Of a stretch of 64,000 nucleotides of DNA, positions 36,730-46,680 are shown in pieces. Position 1 is the first letter of the stretch. Each line of letters opens with the position of its first letter. Source of the stretch: Actinocrispum wychmicini. GTDB taxonomy: Bacteria; Actinomycetota; Actinomycetes; Mycobacteriales; Pseudonocardiaceae. Below the pieces are notes generated by a model. That model did not search any database and had not been told where the DNA came from. It worked only from the letters and a program-made list of their open reading frames with translations. The stretch lies in NCBI RefSeq assembly GCF_004345645.1, contig NZ_SLWS01000008.1, forward strand, positions 310,001 to 374,000. Reading direction: 5' to 3'. A program made the translations under genes and the position numbers.

Positions 36730-38589
36730 ATGCTTGATGTGCCACGGTTGTTGCCGGCACGGCCGTCCCTGTTCGTCGACCGGGGCGACGAGTACCGCGG
36801 GTTCAACGCCGCCACCAGGCACGTCTTCCTGACCGGCCAGCCCGGGGTCGGCAAGACCACGGCAGCCGTCGAGTTCGGCTACCGTTCGGCCGAGCTGTTC
36901 CCGGACGGCCAGCTGTACTACGACCTGGGCGGATCAACGCGGGCCCCGGCCACTCCCGCGGAGGTGTTGCAGCACTTTCTCGAACTCCTCGGGGTGGCCA
37001 AGCCGCCGGAGCGCGAGCAGCAGATGGGCAACGTGTTCCGGTCGGCGACGCGCGACCGGCGGATGCTGATCGTGCTCGACGACGCGGACACCATGGCCCA
37101 GGTGCGCGCGTTGCTCCCGTCGTCGGAGTCGTGCAAGGTCATCGTGACGAGCCGCAAGCAGTTGATGTTCGACACTGGGACGTTCCGCGAGATCGTCCTG
37201 GAGCCGCTGGCCGACGACCACGCACTGGCGCTCGTGTCCACGTTGTCCGAAAAGGACGGACTGGCCGCCGAGCCCGGGGTGGGCACGCTGCTGACCAGGT
37301 GCGGCGGGCTCCCGCTCGCGCTGGAGCTGGCCGCGAACCGACTGCGCCGGCGGTCCGTGCCCGCTCTCGTCGCGCGCATCGACGCCGCGCTTGAAGTCGT
37401 CGACCAGCTCCTTGACCTGTCCTACCAGGAGCTGACGCCGGACGAGCAGCGCGCCTACCGGGTCCTCGGGCGGCACTTCGGGCCGGAGTTCGGCGCCGAG
37501 GTGGCAGCGGCGATGCTGGGCGTACCCGACGCCGAGGACCTGCTGGAAGCGTTGGCGGAAGCCAACTTGCTGCGCCGGCTCGGCGACCGCTACGGCTTCC
37601 ACTCCCTGATCGGCGCGCACGCCCGTCGATCCGAGGACGAACCGGGCGCGGCCGGCCGGGCCATCGACTGGTACCTGCGACGGGCGGTCGGGCTCGCCAA
37701 GGTGATCACCCGGCGGTGGTGGGCGGCGGACATCTTCACGCAGGTCCCTCGCCTGTTCGACGGCGAGGGTGCGGTGCCGCGGGCGTTGGCCGAGTTCAAG
37801 CTGGAGGGCACCAACATGCTCGCCGCGGTGCTCGCCGCCGAAGAACTGTCCGCCGACGACGTGATTCCCGCCTTCTGCGAAGCATTGTGGGCCTGGTACT
37901 ACAACACCGACCGGAACGACGACATGATCACCACCCACAGGTTGGGTGCGGCCGCCGCGTTGCGGTTGGGCGACAAGAAGGTCGCCATGCGCATGCACAA
38001 CGAGATCGGTACGCGACACGAGAAGCTGCGCGAGTTCGCCGAGGCGCGGGCGCAGTTCGAGCGTTCGCTGGTGCTGGCCGAGGAGATCCAGGACGTGCTC
38101 GGCCAGGAAAGCAACTTGGAGTGGCTGGGAATCGTGTCCGACGGACTCGGCGACCACGACACCGCGCTCGACTTCTTCGACCGGTCACGAGTGTTCGCCG
38201 AACAGGTACCGGACCCGGACCGGCGAGAACGCGCGCTCATGCTGCTGCGCATGCACACCGGCCGGGTGCAGACCAAAACCGGCGCGGTCGACCAGGCTCT
38301 GGCGAACCTTCGCCAGGCCGAGACGTACTTCGAGACCACAGGCGACGCGGTCAACACCGGCCGGGTCAAGGAGAACCTCAGCCGGATCCTGCCGCCCACG
38401 CAAGCAAGGCCGTTGCTGGAGCGGGCGGTGGAGCTCTTCACCCAGGCGCATGCCCGGTCGCTGCTCGCCGACGGCCTGGTGTCGTTGGCGCGGCTGGTGG
38501 ACCCGGACACGGCTCTGGTGCTGCGTCGTCGGGCCGCGGCGATCTACCGCGAGCTGGGGGAGTTCCCGCTCGCGGAGGAACTCGGGTGA
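36730..38589 (+). CDS. NB-ARC-like STAND ATPase with TPR C-terminus
   Basis: The 619-residue protein carries a P-loop near its N-terminus: Walker A GQPGVGKTT at 36-44, Walker B LIVLDDAD at 114-121, the TSR sensor at 141-143 and GLPLALEL near 200. A winged-helix-like segment follows. The C-terminal half (from about 330) is helical and contains tetratricopeptide-type repeats such as HEKLREFAEARAQFERSLVLAEE. The layout resembles AfsR/STAND proteins, but no DNA-binding or effector domain precedes the ATPase. It could be a signalling switch that recruits a separate effector. Its last 46 bases overlap the convergent transferase-like gene. Confidence 0.85.
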   Translation: MLDVPRLLPARPSLFVDRGDEYRGFNAATRHVFLTGQPGVGKTTAAVEFGYRSAELFPDGQLYYDLGGSTRAPATPAEVLQHFLELLGVAKPPEREQQMGNVFRSATRDRRMLIVLDDADTMAQVRALLPSSESCKVIVTSRKQLMFDTGTFREIVLEPLADDHALALVSTLSEKDGLAAEPGVGTLLTRCGGLPLALELAANRLRRRSVPALVARIDAALEVVDQLLDLSYQELTPDEQRAYRVLGRHFGPEFGAEVAAAMLGVPDAEDLLEALAEANLLRRLGDRYGFHSLIGAHARRSEDEPGAAGRAIDWYLRRAVGLAKVITRRWWAADIFTQVPRLFDGEGAVPRALAEFKLEGTNMLAAVLAAEELSADDVIPAFCEALWAWYYNTDRNDDMITTHRLGAAAALRLGDKKVAMRMHNEIGTRHEKLREFAEARAQFERSLVLAEEIQDVLGQESNLEWLGIVSDGLGDHDTALDFFDRSRVFAEQVPDPDRRERALMLLRMHTGRVQTKTGAVDQALANLRQAETYFETTGDAVNTGRVKENLSRILPPTQARPLLERAVELFTQAHARSLLADGLVSLARLVDPDTALVLRRRAAAIYRELGEFPLAEELG

Positions 38590-40172
38590 ACCGGCGTCCC
38601 GTTGACGGTGATGGTCGTGGGCAACGGTTCGCCTGAGTCCAGCCAGGCCTGGATCACCGGGGCGTAGTCGGGGTTCCCGACGTCGATGTGCCTGCCGTCG
38701 CGGGTGGTCAGCGTGCCGTCCGGGGTCGCCACCATGGCACAGCCGGGGTGGGCGGCCAGGAGGTCCGTGGGGTCTTCGTGGTCGGTGCCGAGGATGTCCG
38801 CGTTGGCCCGGAGTGTCCGCTGTGGATGTCCGATGTGGACCATCAGGTGCGTGCCGGCGGCCGGCTGGATCTCGGCGGGGTACCGGACCATGGTCGCTTG
38901 GCCGTTCGGGATGTCCAGGGTGACGTGGGCGGAGACGGCCGTCGGGGCCGGCCGCGCGGTCAACCCGGAGTCGGATATCCGGGCGGTGACCGGTTCGGTC
39001 GGCGGCTCGGAGAGGCCCATCAGCCGGTAGAACAGCGCACGCAGGAGCCGGGTCGACTCGCCCGGCACGGCCGTCACCAGGTCACGGACCTCGGGCACCG
39101 ACACAGCCCGGTCGAGCTGGGCACGCAACGGCCGGCGGCGGTCCAACCGGCCGGCAAGGCGACCGAGCAGACCCACCGCGGACTCGGCGACCACGTCGTC
39201 GTCCGGGAACGCGGCGAGCAGCACCGGGCGGCCGATGGCGGCGGCATACGTCGTGGTGGCGCCGTGATCACCGACGACAACGTCCGCCGCGATCAACGCC
39301 GCCCGCCACCCCTCCGCGGGCGGCACCAGCACCAAACCGGCCCGCAGACAGTCAGCCAACCAGGTCCGAATCTGCCACGGCCCGTGCGCCGCCCACGCGT
39401 TCGGATGCGCGAACGCCACCACCTGGTATTCGTCAATCGGTAACTCAGCGAGAAGACTACGCAACAATTCCGGCCACGAACCCAGCAACGAACCGTCGGA
39501 CCATGTCGACGACACCGTCACGACTTTCCGGTCATCAGCACCCAACAGCCGCCGGTAATGCCGGCGCAGGCCAAGACTGGCGAGCATCCGGTCATAACAC
39601 GGATCGCCGGCGATGACAGCGGTGTGCGCGGCCTCGGGAACGTCCCGTTCCAGTCGCGCCACCTGCTCGGGATGGGAGAACACCAGGGCTTCGGCGATCG
39701 GCTGGCCGTCGTAGAGCAGCCATTGCGGGGACAGGCCAAACGTTTGCCGCTGGCCGTTCACCGATTTCCGATTTCCGATTTCCGATTTCCGATTTCCCGG
39801 CGAGTATTTAGTGTATCCAATTCCGTGCGACATGATCGCCACGGGGGCGTTGATCTCAGTGAGTCCGCCGCCGTGATGGCTGGCGGCGATCGCCAGGTCG
39901 AACTCGGTCCGCAACGCCTGCTCCCACGGAATGGTGACCACGCCGAGCCGCCGCATGAAGTCGTCGAGACCGAGGGTGAACGGGTCCGTCCCGCTCCAAC
40001 TGACCACCACCTGCACCCGGAAGTCCGAGTCGAACACGCTGAGCACGTCCATTAGCCGGGTCACCGTGGTCAGGTTGTGCGCGATGACCAGGACCCGCTT
40101 CGCCGCGGGCACGGTCATCCACTGGTGGGCCCGGACACCGACCGGCACGTCGACCCACGAACGTTCACCCAC
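38544..40172 (-). CDS. GT-B / glycerophosphotransferase-like protein interrupted by heptamer repeat
   Basis: The 542-residue reading is from a weak GTG at 40172; ATG 40118 is an alternative and neither has a good ribosome binding site. The N-terminal half (KRVLVIAHNLTTVTRLMDVL) and the later VVGDHGATTTYAAAIGRPVLLAAFPDD resemble the donor half of CDP-glycerol glycerophosphotransferase-like and other GT-B enzymes, but I am not certain of the family. A tandem heptanucleotide repeat (39761-39797) lies in the coding region and encodes NRKSEIG followed by NRKS. Because 7 is not a multiple of 3, loss or gain of one unit would shift the frame. The substrate is unknown. Confidence 0.6.
   Translation of the reverse strand: MGERSWVDVPVGVRAHQWMTVPAAKRVLVIAHNLTTVTRLMDVLSVFDSDFRVQVVVSWSGTDPFTLGLDDFMRRLGVVTIPWEQALRTEFDLAIAASHHGGGLTEINAPVAIMSHGIGYTKYSPGNRKSEIGNRKSVNGQRQTFGLSPQWLLYDGQPIAEALVFSHPEQVARLERDVPEAAHTAVIAGDPCYDRMLASLGLRRHYRRLLGADDRKVVTVSSTWSDGSLLGSWPELLRSLLAELPIDEYQVVAFAHPNAWAAHGPWQIRTWLADCLRAGLVLVPPAEGWRAALIAADVVVGDHGATTTYAAAIGRPVLLAAFPDDDVVAESAVGLLGRLAGRLDRRRPLRAQLDRAVSVPEVRDLVTAVPGESTRLLRALFYRLMGLSEPPTEPVTARISDSGLTARPAPTAVSAHVTLDIPNGQATMVRYPAEIQPAAGTHLMVHIGHPQRTLRANADILGTDHEDPTDLLAAHPGCAMVATPDGTLTTRDGRHIDVGNPDYAPVIQAWLDSGEPLPTTITVNGTPVHPSSSASGNSPSSR
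39761..39797 (-). repeat. heptanucleotide tandem repeat inside a coding region
   Basis: Five consecutive copies of CCGATTT plus a partial sixth are present without interruption. The tract is much richer in A+T than its surroundings. It encodes a repeating seven-residue pattern on the minus strand. Confidence 0.95.
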
Positions 40173-40201
40173 AGGGCTGAGTATCCCAGCTACCGGTGGT
40201 G

Positions 40202-40239
40202 GGGAGGCGGTCCGGGCTCTTTCCGCCGGACCGCCTCCC
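40202..40239 (-). terminator. 14-bp hairpin terminator after the MscS-like gene
   Basis: The arms 40202-40215 and 40226-40239 are perfectly complementary around a 10-base loop. It lies 20 bases beyond the channel gene's stop codon. Confidence 0.85.
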
Positions 40240-40259
40240 TGACTGGCAGGGCCGCGGTG

Positions 40260-41111
40260 TCAGTTCTTGGGCGGCTCGTCGGTTGGGCGCCCGGTCGTCC
40301 CGTTGCCGGCGGCCGGGAACTGGTCGGTGGGCGGGCCGCTGTTCTCGGCCTGGTTGTCCATCGCACCGGCGCCGGCGCGGGCCATGGCTCGGCCGGGTTC
40401 GCCGTTGTGGGCTTCCATGGTTTCGCGCATGCGCGGGATCTCGTGTTCCGCTTTGTCGAGCCACTGCTCCCAGCGCTGCTGCATCGGGCGCATCAGGCCG
40501 CCGCCGACACCGACGATCGCGATGCCGCCGATCGTGGCCAGGACGGCGATCAGCACCGGGGTGGTGACCGTGGTGGCCACGCCGATCTGGTTCAGGGCGG
40601 CGATCACGCCAAGCGCCAGGATGAACACCGAGGCGATGGTGGCCACCGCGCGCCCGTACGACAGGCCGCTCATGGTGTTGGTGATCAGGTCCTTCACCGC
40701 GCTGGCGATCGCGGCCGCGACGACCACGATGACGATCGCGATGATCAGGCGCGGCAGCCAGGCCACCACGGCGGTGAGCAGATCCGACACGGGGTTGGGA
40801 CCCCACACGTTGAACGCGATCTGCAGGGTCATCAACACGATGGCGTAGTAGACGATCTTCGCGACGACGTCGGACGCGGAGTAACTCGACCTGGCCATCG
40901 CCTGTTTCAGCGCGCCGCGTTCGACCACCCGGTCGAAGCCGATCCGTTCGAGGATCTTGGCCACCGCCTTGGCCAGTATCCGGCCGACGATGATCCCGAT
41001 GAGCAGGATCACCAGGAACGCGAGCAGTTTGGGCACGAAGGTGACGATGGCCCGCCACGCGTCGGTGAGCCCCGCCCCGATGTCCACGGCCGCCAGATTC
41101 GTTGACTGCAT
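40260..41111 (-). CDS. MscS-like/CmpX mechanosensitive channel-type membrane protein
   Basis: The 283-residue protein has about five hydrophobic segments: one N-terminal (FVPKLLAFLVILLIGIIVGRILAK), then paired helices with VVAKIVYYAIVLMTLQIAF and RLIIAIVIVVVAAAI, and two later ones. The repeated LIG/GR pattern fits the MscS_TM/CmpX group, which lacks the large soluble vestibule of MscS. The C-terminus is an acidic, Pro/Gly-rich tail about 60 residues long. AGGGAG lies 10 bases upstream of the ATG. Mechanosensitivity is a family inference. Confidence 0.75.
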   Translation of the reverse strand: MQSTNLAAVDIGAGLTDAWRAIVTFVPKLLAFLVILLIGIIVGRILAKAVAKILERIGFDRVVERGALKQAMARSSYSASDVVAKIVYYAIVLMTLQIAFNVWGPNPVSDLLTAVVAWLPRLIIAIVIVVVAAAIASAVKDLITNTMSGLSYGRAVATIASVFILALGVIAALNQIGVATTVTTPVLIAVLATIGGIAIVGVGGGLMRPMQQRWEQWLDKAEHEIPRMRETMEAHNGEPGRAMARAGAGAMDNQAENSGPPTDQFPAAGNGTTGRPTDEPPKN

Positions 41112-41210
41112 GCCAGCCAGCTCCCTTCGGTATTTCGGCCAGGTTTACCCGGTCGGACCGAACGTAATCCACTGTGGACAACACGGCCGGGCGCGTTCAC
41201 CGGATCGGGT

Positions 41211-41216
41211 TACACT
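41211..41216 (+). promoter_or_regulatory. -10 box for a leaderless DUF6807 gene
   Basis: TACACT ends 6 bases before the ATG at 41223, and no ribosome binding site is present. Confidence 0.5.
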
Positions 41217-41222
41217 CGCCGG

Positions 41223-42083
41223 ATGGAGCTGCGGGATGACGGCGAGGCGTTGATACTCACCGCCGAGGGTGTCCGGCTGTTCACGTACACCTACCGGCCG
41301 GACGTCGCGGCGGTCGAGTGTCCCTGCCCGAGTTTCCATCCGATCAGGACACTCGCGGGCGACGTGGTCACCGGCTACCGGCCGCACGACCACCGTTGGC
41401 ACAAGGGCCTGGCGATGACCGCGTCGCACCTGTCCGGGCAGAACTTCTGGGGCGGTGTGTCGTGGGTGCGCGGCCAGGGCTACCAGCTGCGGCCGAACGT
41501 GGGTTCCTTGCGGCACCAGGGTTTCGTGCGGCCCGGGGTGGAGCGGGTGGACTGGGTGACGGCCGCGGGCGAGACGTGGATCGAGGAGACCCGGACCATC
41601 GCGTACCACCGAGGCGACGACTTCTGGGTCCTGGAACTCGGTTTCGACCTGCGCAACGTGCGCGGCGCGGAGCTGGAGTTCGGCAGCCCCACGGTGTTCG
41701 GCCGGGAACTGGCCGGCTACTGCGGGTTCTTCTGGCGCGGCCCACGCGACTTCACCGGCGGCACCGTCCTCGCGTCCACCGGGCCGGACGATCCCATGGG
41801 CACCCAGGCGGACTGGCTGGCCTACATCGGCACCCACGACGAAGTGGACCGTCAGTCCACTTTGCTGTTCCTCAACGACACACCGGTTGCGGACGCACGG
41901 TGGTTCGTGCGGACCGAGCCGTACCCGGTGGTGAACCCGTCCCTGGCCTTCTACCGCCCGCTCACCCTGGCGACGGACGACACCCTGCGGCTGCGGTACC
42001 GGCTGGTGATCGGAAACGGCCGATGGACCCATGACCGGCTCGCGGACCACTACGGAGGGCGGGAAAGTTCTACACAAGCTTGA
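41223..42083 (+). CDS. DUF6807 (PmoA-like) family protein
   Basis: The 286-residue protein is all-beta with the family's HDHRWHKGLAM motif near residue 55 and EETRTIAYHRGDDFWVLELG in the middle. The fold resembles galactose-mutarotase-like sandwiches. The family (once mis-named methane oxygenase PmoA) is usually found in sugar-catabolism loci of actinobacteria and has no proven reaction. There is no signal peptide. It ends 32 bases before boxC, but boxC has its own promoter, so a common transcript is not implied. Confidence 0.75.
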   Translation: MELRDDGEALILTAEGVRLFTYTYRPDVAAVECPCPSFHPIRTLAGDVVTGYRPHDHRWHKGLAMTASHLSGQNFWGGVSWVRGQGYQLRPNVGSLRHQGFVRPGVERVDWVTAAGETWIEETRTIAYHRGDDFWVLELGFDLRNVRGAELEFGSPTVFGRELAGYCGFFWRGPRDFTGGTVLASTGPDDPMGTQADWLAYIGTHDEVDRQSTLLFLNDTPVADARWFVRTEPYPVVNPSLAFYRPLTLATDDTLRLRYRLVIGNGRWTHDRLADHYGGRESSTQA

Positions 42084-42109
42084 CGCCTGTCTGAAGTGGT
42101 GTCGAGAAT
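42080..42109 (+). promoter_or_regulatory. box operon promoter (TTGACG-N18-GAGAAT), leaderless
   Basis: The -35 TTGACG is at 42080-42085 and the -10 GAGAAT at 42104-42109, 18 bases apart. The boxC ATG at 42116 lies 6 bases after the -10, with no ribosome binding site. Confidence 0.65.
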
Positions 42110-42115
42110 GAGGCC

Positions 42116-43698
<1,583 letters not shown>

Positions 43699-43702
<4 letters not shown>

Positions 43703-45126
43703 CCGCGGTGCCCGAGCGGATCGACTACGACGCCAAGATCCCGAACAACGTCAACCTCAAGGACGACCGGCGGTTGCAGCGCGCCCTTGAGGGCTGGCAG
43801 CCGAAGTTCCTCAACTGGTGGGGCGAGATGGGCCCCACCCTGGCAACACACGGCGTCTACCTGCGGACGGCCGTGAGCGTCGGACGGGAAGGATGGGCTC
43901 ATTTTGACCACGTCAACGTACCGGACTACCGGTGGGGGATTTTCCTCGCCGAGCGGGACCTTGACCGCCGCATAGCGTTCGGCGAGCACAAGGGTGATCC
44001 CGCGTGGCAGCAGGTGCCCGGCGAGTACCGGGCCGACCTGCAGCGGCTGATCGTGATCCAGGGGGACACCGAGCCGGCGTCCGTGGAGCAGCAACGGCTC
44101 CTCGGGCTGACCGCGCCCAGCCTGTACGACCTGCGGAACCTGTTCCAGGTCAACGTGGAGGAAGGCCGGCACCTCTGGGCGATGGTCTACCTGCTGCACG
44201 CCTACTTCGGCCGGGAGGGCCGGGAGGAGGCGGAGGCGTTGCTGGTCCGCAACTCCGGCAGCCCGGACGCGCCCCGCATCCTCGGCGCGTTCAACGAGGA
44301 GACCGCGGACTGGTTGGCGTTCTTCATGTTCACCTATTTCACCGACCGGGACGGCAAGTACCAGCTGGGCACGTTGAAGGAGAGCGCGTTCGACCCGCTG
44401 TCCCGGACGTGCGAGTTCATGCTCAAGGAGGAGGCGCACCACATGTTCGTCGGCACCACCGGTGTCGACCGCGTGGTCGCGCGCAGTGCCGAGCTGATCC
44501 GCGAGCACGACACGCTGGACATCGCGCGGCACGGCGGCATCCCCCTGGACGTCATCCAGAAGTACATCAACTTCCACTACACCGTGTCCCTGGACCTGTT
44601 CGGCGGTGAGACGTCCACGAACGCGGCCAACTACTACACCGCCGGCCTCAAGGGCCGCTGGCAGGAGACCCGCCGCGGGGACGACCACACGCTGGCCGAC
44701 GGCAGCACGTTCGTCGACCGGCCGAACCCGGACGGCACCTGGTCGCGCGACGAGGTCCAGACCTTGTTGGCGCTCAACCTGGACCTGCGCGGCGAGTACA
44801 CCGCCGACTGCCAGAGCGGCATCAAACGCTGGAACAGGATCCTGGCCGAAGCGGAGGTCGGCTACTCCTTCGCCCTGCCGCACGTGGGGTTCAACCGGCA
44901 GGTCGGCATGCACGCCGGCCACCACATCACCCCGGACGGCACGATCGTGGACGCCGGGACCTGGCGGGCCGGCCGGCACAAGTGGCTGCCGACCAACCAG
45001 GACCTGGCGTTCGTCCGGTCGCTGATGCACCCGGTGTACGAGCGCGGCAAGATCGCCAGCTGGGTGGCACCACCGTCGCACGGCGTCAACCAGAAGCCGT
45101 TCGACTACGAGTACGTATATCTGTAG
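43699..45126 (+). CDS. boxB: benzoyl-CoA 2,3-epoxidase subunit BoxB
   Basis: The 475-residue protein starts at GTG 43699 inside the boxC stop (GTGA). It is the diiron oxygenase of the box pathway: the ferritin-like helices carry NVEEGRHLWAM and LKEEAHHMF with the metal-binding Glu and His residues, and the family start DYDAKIPNNVNL and end NQKPFDYEYVYL are conserved. It epoxidises benzoyl-CoA with O2 and electrons normally supplied by the reductase BoxA. No boxA gene is in the window, so the reductase must be elsewhere or replaced. Confidence 0.93.
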
Positions 45127-45132
45127 GACATC

Positions 45133-46638
45133 ATGACGCTCTTCAACGCCGCAGAGTACTTAGTGGACAGACAGGACGGCGGCCGGACCGCCGTCGTCAC
45201 CGCCGGCCGGACCCTCACCTACGCGGAGCTGGCGGCCGAAGTCCGGGCGGTCGCCGCCGGCCTGCGGGCCCGTGGTGTGCGGCCCGAAGAACGTGTCCTG
45301 ATGTGCATGGTCGACGGAATCGAGCTGTACACGGCCATTCTGGGCGCGATGTACGCCGGCGCGATCGCGGTGCCGTGTTCGACCATGCTCACCGGACCGG
45401 AGTTGCGCAAGCTCGTTCTCGACTCGCGGGCTCGCATGGTCCTCGGCTCCCGCATGTACGCCCCGGCGGTCACCACGGCCGTCGAAGACGCGCCTGACGT
45501 GACCGAAGTGATCTTCGACGACGAGTGGGACCTGATCGGCCAGGGCTCGCTGGACTCGCCGTATCCGACCTGGCCGGACTCGCCCGCGTTGTGGCTCTAC
45601 ACCTCGGGAACGACCGGTGAGCCGAAGGCGGCCATGCACTCCCACCAGGACATCCGGGTGGTCGCCGAGACGTACGGCCAGCAGGTGTTGGGCGTCCGAC
45701 CGGACGACCGGTGCCTGTCCGTGGCCAAGCTGTTCTTCGCGTACGGCCTGGGAAACTCGATGTTCTTCCCGCTGTCGGTCGGCGCCGCCGCCGTGCTGCA
45801 GCCGAGCCGCCCCACGGGCGACCTGATCGCGCGCCTGACCGCCGACGCGCACGTGACGCTCCTGTTCGGAACGCCGAGCTTCTGGGGTCCAGTGCTCGCC
45901 AGCCAGCTGCCGTCGGACAGTTTTTCCACGGTACGGCAAGGAATCTCGGCCGGCGAGGCGCTGCCGCCCCGGATGTACCACGGCATGCTGGACCGGTTCG
46001 GCGTCGAAGTCCTCGACGGCATCGGCTCCACCGAGCTGTTGCACATCTTCCTGTCGAACCGACCCGGCGAGGTCCGGCCGGCGTCCTCGGGCGTTCCCGT
46101 GCCCGGATACGAGATCGCGCTGCGGGACGAGCACGGCTCGTTGATCACCGAACCCGGCGTCTCCGGCGAGCTGTACGTGAAAGGCGAGTCGGCGGCGACG
46201 GGCTACTGGTGCCGGACCTCGGCGTCGCGCCGGGTGTTCCTCGGCGACTGGACACGGACCGGGGACACGTACGTCCGCAACGACGACGGCACGTACAGCA
46301 GCCTCGGCCGGACCGGGGACATGCTGAAGGCCGGCGGGATCTGGGTGACCCCGAGCGAGGTGGAGAACCGGCTGCTGGAGCACCCCGCGGTGGCGGAGGT
46401 GGCCGTCGTCGGCGTGCCCGACGAGGACGGCCTGGACCGGGCGGTCGCGTGCGTGGTCGGCACGCCAGGCGAGAAGGTGGACGAGGACGAGCTGATCCAG
46501 TGGTGCCGGGACGGGTTGGCGTCCTTCAAACGGCCGCGGCGGGTCATCGAGATGACCGACCTGCCCCGGACGGCGACCGGCAAGGTGCGGCGAAACGTCC
46601 TGCGGGAGATCGCGGGACAGGTGGGGAGTTCGCGCTAG
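45133..46638 (+). CDS. bclA: benzoate-CoA ligase
   Basis: The 501-residue adenylate-forming enzyme starts 6 bases after boxB. AMP-binding motifs are LWLYTSGTTGEPKAAMHSH (P-loop), DGIGSTELLHIF (A5), and TRTGDTYVRNDDGTYSSLGRTGDMLKAGGIWVTPSEVE, with the catalytic Lys in PRTATGKVRRN. Length and neighbours fit benzoate-CoA ligase, which makes benzoyl-CoA, the BoxB substrate. Related acids such as 2-aminobenzoate cannot be excluded from sequence alone. A bidirectional terminator follows. Confidence 0.85.
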   Translation: MTLFNAAEYLVDRQDGGRTAVVTAGRTLTYAELAAEVRAVAAGLRARGVRPEERVLMCMVDGIELYTAILGAMYAGAIAVPCSTMLTGPELRKLVLDSRARMVLGSRMYAPAVTTAVEDAPDVTEVIFDDEWDLIGQGSLDSPYPTWPDSPALWLYTSGTTGEPKAAMHSHQDIRVVAETYGQQVLGVRPDDRCLSVAKLFFAYGLGNSMFFPLSVGAAAVLQPSRPTGDLIARLTADAHVTLLFGTPSFWGPVLASQLPSDSFSTVRQGISAGEALPPRMYHGMLDRFGVEVLDGIGSTELLHIFLSNRPGEVRPASSGVPVPGYEIALRDEHGSLITEPGVSGELYVKGESAATGYWCRTSASRRVFLGDWTRTGDTYVRNDDGTYSSLGRTGDMLKAGGIWVTPSEVENRLLEHPAVAEVAVVGVPDEDGLDRAVACVVGTPGEKVDEDELIQWCRDGLASFKRPRRVIEMTDLPRTATGKVRRNVLREIAGQVGSSR

Positions 46639-46652
46639 GTCGACAGTGGGTG

Positions 46653-46679
46653 GAATGGGGCGCCTCCGGCGCCCCATTC
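46653..46679. terminator. bidirectional 12-bp hairpin terminator
   Basis: The arms 46653-46664 and 46668-46679 are perfectly complementary around a 3-base loop. It separates the convergent benzoate-CoA ligase and LCP genes and can stop both. Confidence 0.9.
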
Positions 46680-46680
46680 G

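Noticed and set aside
39761-39797. CRISPR-like or direct-repeat array.
   Set aside because: The repeat unit is 7 bases without spacers, so it is a simple tandem repeat.
33524-40172. Secondary-metabolite gene cluster (methyltransferase, glycosyltransferase, regulator).
   Set aside because: No polyketide synthase, peptide synthetase, terpene or RiPP core enzyme is present, and the genes have separate promoters and directions.
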